From Bedellia somnulentella (lineage: Eukaryota; Arthropoda; Insecta; Lepidoptera; Bedelliidae), in NCBI GenBank assembly GCA_963576735.1, contig OY755170.1, positions 19,018,875 through 19,082,874 on the forward strand: a DNA stretch of 64,000 nucleotides, in the 5' to 3' direction. Of this stretch, positions 58,434 through 64,000 are shown piece by piece; the stretch's first letter is position 1; each line of letters begins with the position of its first letter. The translations under genes and the position numbers were made by a program. The notes under the pieces are model-generated. The model saw nothing but the letters and a program-made list of their open reading frames with translations. It was not told the origin of the DNA and ran no database searches.

Positions 58434-58675
58434 GAACCCAGATCGAACAACATAATGTACCAGTTTCCTCTGCACCGGATATCCTACTGTGCCGATGATA
58501 AGGGTGCAAAGAAGTATTTCTCGTTCATCGCCAAAGGTGGCAGCACTGTCAACAACGGGGTCAATGGCCACGATGGCACCTCCGACGAAAAGCATGAGTG
58601 CTTCGTTTTCATATCAACCAAGTTGGCTTCGGAGATCACGCTGACTATCGGACAGGCTTTCGATTTAGCTTACAG
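58434..58675 (+). CDS. ced-6: ced-6 exon: C-terminal half of the PTB domain
   Basis: Eighty codons plus two bases: EPRSNNIMYQFPLHRISYCA, DDKGAKKYFSFIAK, a Gly/Asn-rich loop, then HECFVFISTKLASEITLTIG and QAFDLAYR. The strands ISYCADDKGAKKYFSFIA and HECFVFIS and the C-terminal helix GQAFDLAYRRF are the most conserved PTB parts of CED-6. That helix and its preceding strand form the groove that takes the NPXY peptide. Acceptor TTCTCTCCAG, donor ACAG|GTAACC, phase 2. The loop after FIAK varies in length between insects. Confidence 0.94.
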
Positions 58676-58995
58676 GTAACCCCTATTTTTTACTACACAA
58701 TGCAGATGTATTCCCTGAATGAGTAGATAGTTTAACAAATCATAGCCTTCTCTTCCCGTGAGTGACACTTCCCTATGTCGTTAAGATGTTAAAGCCGTCA
58801 GTTTTAGTAAGTAATTAAATAATCATCGAAGTATTATGGCATTGACGTAACGGTGTCACCCACGTGACCATGTTTTACACTTAAAACCTACATATGCAAC
58901 ATCAATAGACTGTACAGCTGCAAGGAGACATAGGTTAGAACCATTCTATAAACCAAAACTCGCATTAAAAGTGTTTACTGGTAATTATATGTTAT
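58676..58995. other. Intron, no element recognised
   Basis: AT-rich intron sequence without visible repeats. Confidence 0.45.
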
Positions 58996-59145
58996 TAAAT
59001 AAAGGATAAATAGACCCGCGACCTCCCAGTATACGCCCCCGTTGCCCGGAGGTCGTAGGTTCGATCCCCGCCGGTGTAGAAATTTTTCTTTCCTTTATTT
59101 ATTAGTAATAATCCCCACATGAGGTTTCCATGACCAAAAAACATT
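58996..59145. repeat. tRNA-like palindromic family, copy 3
   Basis: GGTTCGATCCCCGCCGGTGT (T arm and acceptor end) is followed by AGAAATTTTTCTTTCCTTTA, then TTAGTAATAATCCCCACATG, the same 3' module as copies 1 and 2. A partial left arm (AATAAAGGATAAATAG) is present. GCGACCTCC upstream pairs with GGAGGTCGT. Two blocks of the module are lost (AATAACATCTTTT in part). Confidence 0.65.
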
Positions 59146-59202
59146 CAAATTTGGTAATTATATGTTTTTTGCAGCTAGTGATTATAGTCAGGGAATAGTC
59201 TT

Positions 59203-59337
59203 ACGCCCGATTTCTGAATTGTGTATTCCAGCTGAGAACAACTTAAGTATCGTTCTGTCGCATTGAAATTTGAACAACTGAATGAGACAAAACGATACTT
59301 AAGTCGTTCTCAGCATGAATACTCAATTCAGAAACTG
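59203..59337. mobile_element. MITE, TTA duplication, copy 1
   Basis: About 135 bp with inverted ends CGCCCGATTTCTGAATT and AATTCAGAAACTGGGCA, and inner pairs GAGAACAACTTAAGTATCGT / ACGATACTTAAGTCGTTCTC. TTA stands on both sides, in keeping with the three-base TWA target of PIF/Harbinger elements. A second copy lies at 63389. Confidence 0.7.
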
Positions 59338-59343
59338 GGCATT

Positions 59344-60708
59344 AGCTCACAGGCGATAGGGCCAAATGGTGTTCCTGCAACGTATAAGTCAAAATTATAC
59401 TACTTGGATATGCAAAGTCATTTATCTCGAAGGCTTAAATTAAGTAAGTTAATACGTAAAAGTCAATAACGTTGGAGTGTATTTCCAATAAGACTATTGA
59501 ATTATACCTAATGGTCTCTAAACTCTTGTCTCTAAAACCTATATTCAAAAATAACTAAATGAAGCTGTGTAATATTCCAACAGCTCCATTGTGTAGGATT
59601 TTAATACTAGGCGATTAACCCAATAACTCAAAACAGAGTCGTGAAAAGTGACCTTAATCAGTAAACAACAATACTCGTGGTTTACTATTAATATTAAAAC
59701 ACATTCCATTGTATACTACGAATATACTGCTTTTCGTAGTGATGGTCCTGTCTGTACTGTCAAATTATATGACCATTATAAATATGGACGTTTATATATT
59801 ACTTTTATATGTCGTATGATTTTGTTAAAATGGTCGGTTTTTTTTTAACATAATAAGCCTTAGTCTACTTTGTAAAGTATTAAGATAGTCTAAGATTTAC
59901 TAATATGCTATTGGCCCCGTTGGTAGCATATCTCCTTTATATCTATTCTTCTCACGTTATGTGATTGGGTTTTTGTGATCGACAATTTATTTTCATTATG
60001 TCAAACTAGCATTTGGTTTTGTCGCATAGAAAATCTTTTATAAAGTAAAAACATGTTAATAAACTGAAATTGTAGAAACCATGTTTTGAAAAAAATAAAA
60101 AATGTGAATGTAAAGAGTTTCTTTGTTGCTTCTTCTCTTTACAAACACCTTCCGAAGCAACGGACTAATGATAAATTTATAAAATTTGACGTTAAAAAAA
60201 TGTTAGTTTTCAACTTAGTTTTGAAGAATAAACTTTTTGACTTTTTTTTGACTATACATCTGGTTTAACTTTAACGAAGTTAGGTGACGCAAATACTTTT
60301 TAAACCTTTAAAGAAGATATACCTTATTATTTGTATATACTCTGCACAAAAGTACATTCAATCAATAAAAAAATTATTACACATAATAATATATATCCTA
60401 CTTGACACACGCAATCATATATATTTAGCAATTCTAAAACAAGGAAGTTATAGTATAGACTTCCTGAAATTATGATGGAATTCAGAATTCTTATAATTAT
60501 ACCAGGGTTCAATGTCTCAGGCAGTTACTATGGTTGCCCCAGTAACACTTATCGCGAGTAAAACTATAGTCCTTTAGGAAATTATGAAAATAATATAAAT
60601 TACATGGATGGTAAATGTATGTTGTATCATTTCCTATTGTATACTTACCTCAAATTAGTGTTTATCGCTTGGATGAACTTGTGCTAAGTAATGTTTTTAT
60701 TGTTTCAG
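59344..60708. other. Remainder of the intron before the leucine-zipper exon
   Basis: AT-rich, no repeat of the named families. Open frames of 60-66 codons are composition effects. Confidence 0.45.
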
Positions 60709-60811
60709 GCGGTTCTTGAATGATAATGGAAAATACATCGAGATTCAAAAACTAAACCTTCAGAATAAAAAGCTCGAATATCAGATAAACGTCTACAAAA
60801 ACCGTCTGCAG
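60709..60811 (+). CDS. ced-6: ced-6 exon: end of PTB helix and start of leucine zipper
   Basis: The first base completes the split AGG codon, then 34 codons give RFLNDNGKYIEIQKLNLQNK, then KLEYQINVYKNRLQ. The sequence is a charged amphipathic helix with spaced Leu and Ile, matching the region through which GULP/CED-6 dimerises. Acceptor TTGTTTCAG, donor CTGCAG|GTAATT, phase 0. The following intron is only 360 bp. Confidence 0.93.
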
Positions 60812-61171
60812 GTAATTTTAGATTTCCGCCTTTTAATAATATTTATACGATTGTAATTATGTTTTAGGTAATCATGGGTTTTTCTAGAGTGTGATAAGTT
60901 TGGTTTTTAATGGAATCTTAAGTCTCCGTAAGAATGCTAACTGGCACTCTAAGCATGCATTGAAGTCATACTTAAGACTTCGTTCATATCATTCTTCATT
61001 TATCTTTAATGATATAAATTAAATACTTAATTAAGACGTACCCTTACGGTATGCTTACGGCTATTAATTGTACTATTTTACAAAATCTTCTCAAATGACA
61101 TAAAATAATCTGTTATACTGCTAATGTTAATAAAAAAGTTATAGTTTATTATTCAAGTGTTTTATATGTAG

Positions 61172-61340
61172 GAACTTTCCAACGGCATCTACAAAGACGA
61201 CTTATCCAAGTTCCTGGCGCGTTACAATCTCAACGACATCACAGAAGTAAAGGTGCCGCCAGAAATAGAAAAGCAGCTCGCAGCGCTCACCCTTGCGAAT
61301 GGATTTAGCGCAATGAATGGAAATAAGACGTCAGATAATG
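61172..61340 (+). CDS. ced-6: ced-6 exon: leucine-zipper end and linker
   Basis: Fifty-six codons plus one base: ELSNGIYKDDLSKFLARYNL, NDITEVKVPPEIEKQLAALT, then LANGFSAMNGNKTSDN. The first part finishes the helical dimerisation region; YNLNDITEVPP-type sequence marks the change to the flexible tail in insect CED-6. Acceptor TTATATGTAG, donor AATG|GTACGT, phase 1. Confidence 0.92.
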
Positions 61341-61417
61341 GTACGTGTATCTCTGCATTCAAGAGTACTATTAGTTCTTTCCTAATAAATATTTAGACTT
61401 AAAGATTATATTTAAAA

Positions 61418-61696
61418 CTAGCTGACCCGACATACTTCGTTCTGTCAAAGATTTACGTTTACTTGATAGATAACATCAAATTGACATATTTAGCCGACTC
61501 GCTGATCGTCTCTGTCTTGCGATGAGGAAAAATATGTTTTTAATGTTACCTACATAACTTTTCCATTTTTTTAAAACTAAGAACCTTCTCCAAGTTTCAA
61601 GTAACACGTTACAAAAAGAATCAATCGAATCGATCTAGCCGTTTCCGAGTTTTACGCTTAGCAACACATTTAGTGATCCATTTTTATTATATAAGA
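61418..61696 (-). mobile_element. Short Helitron-like element in a ced-6 intron (first of three)
   Basis: Minus strand: 5' TCTTATATAATAAAAATGGA, 3' ...GTCGGGTCAGCTAG ending at 61418 next to an A. The hairpin is weaker than in the GC-rich Helitrons of the window. It is followed three bases later by the next element. Confidence 0.65.
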
Positions 61697-61699
61697 ATA

Positions 61700-62088
61700 C
61701 TAGCTGACCCCACAGACTTCGTACTGTCAAAAGTGTAGACTTTCACGTCGTCAAACTGAAATATTTAACTGACCTGTTGAGGGTCTCTGTCATGCGATGA
61801 GAAAAAAGGTGTTTTTCATAGTGTCCTCACAATTTTTTCACTTTATAAATTTTAAGTTTATAAGTATAGTAGTTTCGGCTGAACATTGATTCTTAGTCTG
61901 ATTAACCATTTTTTAAGAAAATTTATTGATCTCTTAATTTTTCTGGGATAAAAAGTGTCCTATTGTGTTAATTGGGATCATTATCTGGCTTCCTGTAAAT
62001 TTTATTTTAAATACGTTCTGTGAATTAGTCTTCATTTAGCTACAAACACACAAACATCTAAACTTTCACATTTATAATATTAATAGGA
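61700..62088 (-). mobile_element. Short Helitron-like element (second of three)
   Basis: Minus strand: 5' TCCTATTAATATTATAAATG at 62088, flanked by T on the + strand; 3' GTGGGGTCAGCTAG at 61700, flanked by A. It shares its 3' end with the element at 61418 (CTAGCTGACCC, ACTTCGT, TGTCAAA on the + strand) but differs inside. Confidence 0.7.
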
Positions 62089-62723
62089 TAAGGCTTAAGC
62101 TCTTAAGCTTCTCGCGCAGGTGACCTCGCTCGCCGGCCAGCGCAGCGTCTTGTCTTGCGCTTCATGCACGCGTGTAAATTTTGTTACGAAGTAATTTAAA
62201 AATTGTATTATCTTCTAAGATGTTTATTTAAATTAAGTGATGTCAAGGAAAATTTTGTTCTCAATTAAATACTCTCAATCAACAACATATTTATTTGGAT
62301 AAAGATTAATATTATGTTGGTAAAACATTTTGGCAATTATGCATTAAATTCGACCAAATTTATTTACCATAAAAATGGTTATAGTAAGTGAAACTTAAAA
62401 GTTAGACATATACTGTCACGGGCATTTTTTTAGATCATTTAAAGAGAAATACATTTTTTAATACATTTTTTTTTGGGTAACTTAAACCGTTTACGCAGCG
62501 CACACAACGGAAGCCTTAGTATGAATAATTATCCCCGTTTTTGCAACATTATTCGCTGATAGTTTGCTCCTGTTGGTCGCAGCGTAATGATATATAGCCT
62601 AAAACCTTCCTCAATAAATGAACTATCCAACACAAAAATAATTTTTCAATTTGATTGGGTAGTTCCTGAGATCCTAGCGTTCAAACAAACAAACTCTTCA
62701 GCTTTATAATATTATAGTATAGA
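62089..62723 (-). mobile_element. Helitron fragment with intact 5' end (third of three)
   Basis: The 5' end TCTATACTATAATATTATAA at 62723 is canonical and is followed on the minus strand by GAGTTTGTTTGTTTGAACGC. Internal ATATACTGTCACGGGCATTT resembles the interior of the Helitron at 23289. No CTAG hairpin end is found, so the 3' terminus is lost or disrupted, perhaps by the GC-rich patch at 62110-62165. Confidence 0.6.
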
Positions 62724-63259
62724 TCTGAAACAAAATTAGGCTCAGATAAAGAAAACATATCAATCCTGCTTGCAATATTTGAAAGTGTGTGTACTTAATT
62801 ACCTCTCCGAGATGGCTATTTTAATCGTTATGTTTTATGGAGAATTCTCCTGAGTCCTGTGTATCTTTTGTACTTTCGATCGATGCTTCTTGACCCTTTT
62901 CTTGGCATACATATGTTTGAGGACAATTTCGTTATTTATAGTCCCAAAGGCTGCAGCGTTTTTAATATTTAAAGCTTAAATTTTGTATTTACTTTGTAAC
63001 AGAATGCATTAAAATATATATTGTCAGGATACTAGAATGTCGGGATATTTGCAAAGCTGTCTCTCGATCTGCATATTATTGTACTTATTTAAAACAACAA
63101 ATACTAAACTTAACTACTTAAGCAGCACAGTCTTATGTTACGGCCAAGATTGAAGAGGTTTAATGAGCAAATGTAAGTAATGTGAAATTAGGTATTACTC
63201 TTGAAATCATAAATGTCTCTGGACTATTATCATGAATGAAATAATTGTTTGATTTACAG
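62724..63259. other. Intron remainder, nothing recognised
   Basis: AT-rich, ends in a TTGATTTACAG acceptor. Confidence 0.5.
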
Positions 63260-63368
63260 GCTCGGACTCGTTTTCGAATGCTTCGACAGATATCTTCAAC
63301 ATGAACAACGACAATAACTTGCTGCTGTCTACCCCGCCATCGACACCAAATGGGAAAATGAACAACAA
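63260..63368 (+). CDS. ced-6: ced-6 exon: C-terminal tail, part 1
   Basis: Two bases complete a Gly codon, then 35 codons plus two bases: SDSFSNASTDIFNMNNDNNL, then LLSTPPSTPNGKMNN. The tail is Ser, Asn and Pro rich with an STPPSTP stretch, as expected for the disordered, signalling-competent C-terminus of CED-6. Donor AACAA|GTAAGT, phase 2. Confidence 0.9.
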
Positions 63369-63388
63369 GTAAGTAAAAACATAGTAAG

Positions 63389-63502
63389 TGAGAACAACTT
63401 AAGTAACGTTCTGTCGCATTGAAATCTTAACAATTGAATGAGACAAAACGATACTTAAGTCGTTCTCAGCTTGAATACTCAATTCAGAAATCGGGCGTTC
63501 AG
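63389..63502. mobile_element. MITE copy 2, left end truncated
   Basis: Same sequence as 59203-59337 from GAGAACAACTTAAGTAACGT to TCAATTCAGAAATCGGGCG. The outer 25 bases of the left arm are missing. Confidence 0.7.
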
Positions 63503-63661
63503 CAATAATAAGTCACTCGTAGTTTTTTACACGGTTCAGGTAAAAGTATACTATTTTTTACAACTTTTGAGTAATTATACAATATAACCTTCGATGCTAG
63601 ATGGCAAATATACACCCATTAAAATGTGTTTTGAGTAAAAATATGATTGTATAAATTTCAG

Positions 63662-63759
63662 CAAACACACAGAGCTCCTGAACGATGTGACGCCAAGCAA
63701 GAACCCCGTGGTGGGACCACAACTAAAGGAATTACTGCTCAATTCGGACTCGGATAGCG
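63662..63759 (+). CDS. ced-6: ced-6 exon: C-terminal tail, part 2 (gene continues off window)
   Basis: One base completes Asn, then KHTELLNDVTPSKNPVVGPQ, then LKELLLNSDSDS and one base. LKELLLNSDSDS looks like a short acidic, Leu-rich peptide motif. Donor AGCG|GTAAGT at 63760, phase 1. The visible short form totals 335 complete codons; insect CED-6 proteins are usually longer, so at least one more exon lies to the right. Confidence 0.9.
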
Positions 63760-63869
63760 GTAAGTATTTATAAATTAGGGTATCGTACCTCACTTACATT
63801 TCTTAAACAAAAATACATACAAACGTGACACATGGCTCACACTCAGCAATATTCACCATCAACTCAAAG

Positions 63870-64000
63870 TCTCAAACGTTCACGGCCATAAATCACAAAA
63901 AAGGGGAGCCAGAGCTTTAGAACTCCTCAGCCCTATCTGGAAGTAATAGGGGAAAATATGGTAGTAATAAAGTATCGTTGGTGATGGGTCTCCAACCGCA
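63870..64000 (-). repeat. SINE-A, diverged, cut by the window edge
   Basis: ACGTTCACGGCCATAAATCA, GGGGAGCCAGAGCTTTAGAA and GTTGGTGATGGGTCTCCAAC lie in SINE-A minus-strand order. The head lies outside the window. Confidence 0.8.

Overview
This is AT-rich eukaryotic, intron-dominated DNA with no bacterial-style coding. The only host gene I can support is the insect orthologue of ced-6 (GULP1 in vertebrates), the PTB-domain adaptor of the apoptotic-cell engulfment pathway, on the + strand. Seven coding exons lie between 44981 and 63759 with consistent splice phases, and the gene continues past the right edge. The transposon set (Helitrons with hairpin-plus-CTAG 3' ends, RTE-like LINEs and SINEs with TATG-repeat tails, hAT elements) fits a moth or butterfly. 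That taxonomic call is an inference.

Layout. 1-12.6 kb: repeat-rich, probably intergenic. It holds RTE-like and R1/jockey-like LINE relics, many copies of one short SINE-like family (here SINE-A), and a second family with a tRNA-like head (SINE-B). 12.6-13.2 kb: a GC-rich patch ending in a good GTAAGT donor, a candidate non-coding first exon. 13.2-44.98 kb: probable giant first intron(s) of ced-6 with Helitrons, foldback elements and SINEs. A second, TATA-led candidate promoter at 24.84 kb starts a short coding exon (24889-24989) that joins the PTB exon in frame. 44.98-63.76 kb: ced-6 exons for the PTB domain, the leucine-zipper helix and the start of the C-terminal tail.

The 11.3-kb intron between 47109 and 58433 holds the densest transposon nest. 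A foldback element abuts a second inverted-repeat element. The latter carries a SINE-A and a 5.75-kb hAT-type insertion with 18-bp perfect terminal repeats and a perfect 8-bp target duplication. Inside that sit a LINE with one long open endonuclease-reverse transcriptase frame, an 846-bp hAT-like MITE with its own internal foldback, and a third inverted-repeat element that itself contains a SINE-B fragment.

No CRISPR array, operon or intact tRNA gene is present. The main biological points are an apparent alternative N-terminus for ced-6, a LINE-SINE tail partnership visible within the window, an autonomous/deleted Helitron pair side by side, and a small family of near-perfect hairpins built around tRNA-like arms.
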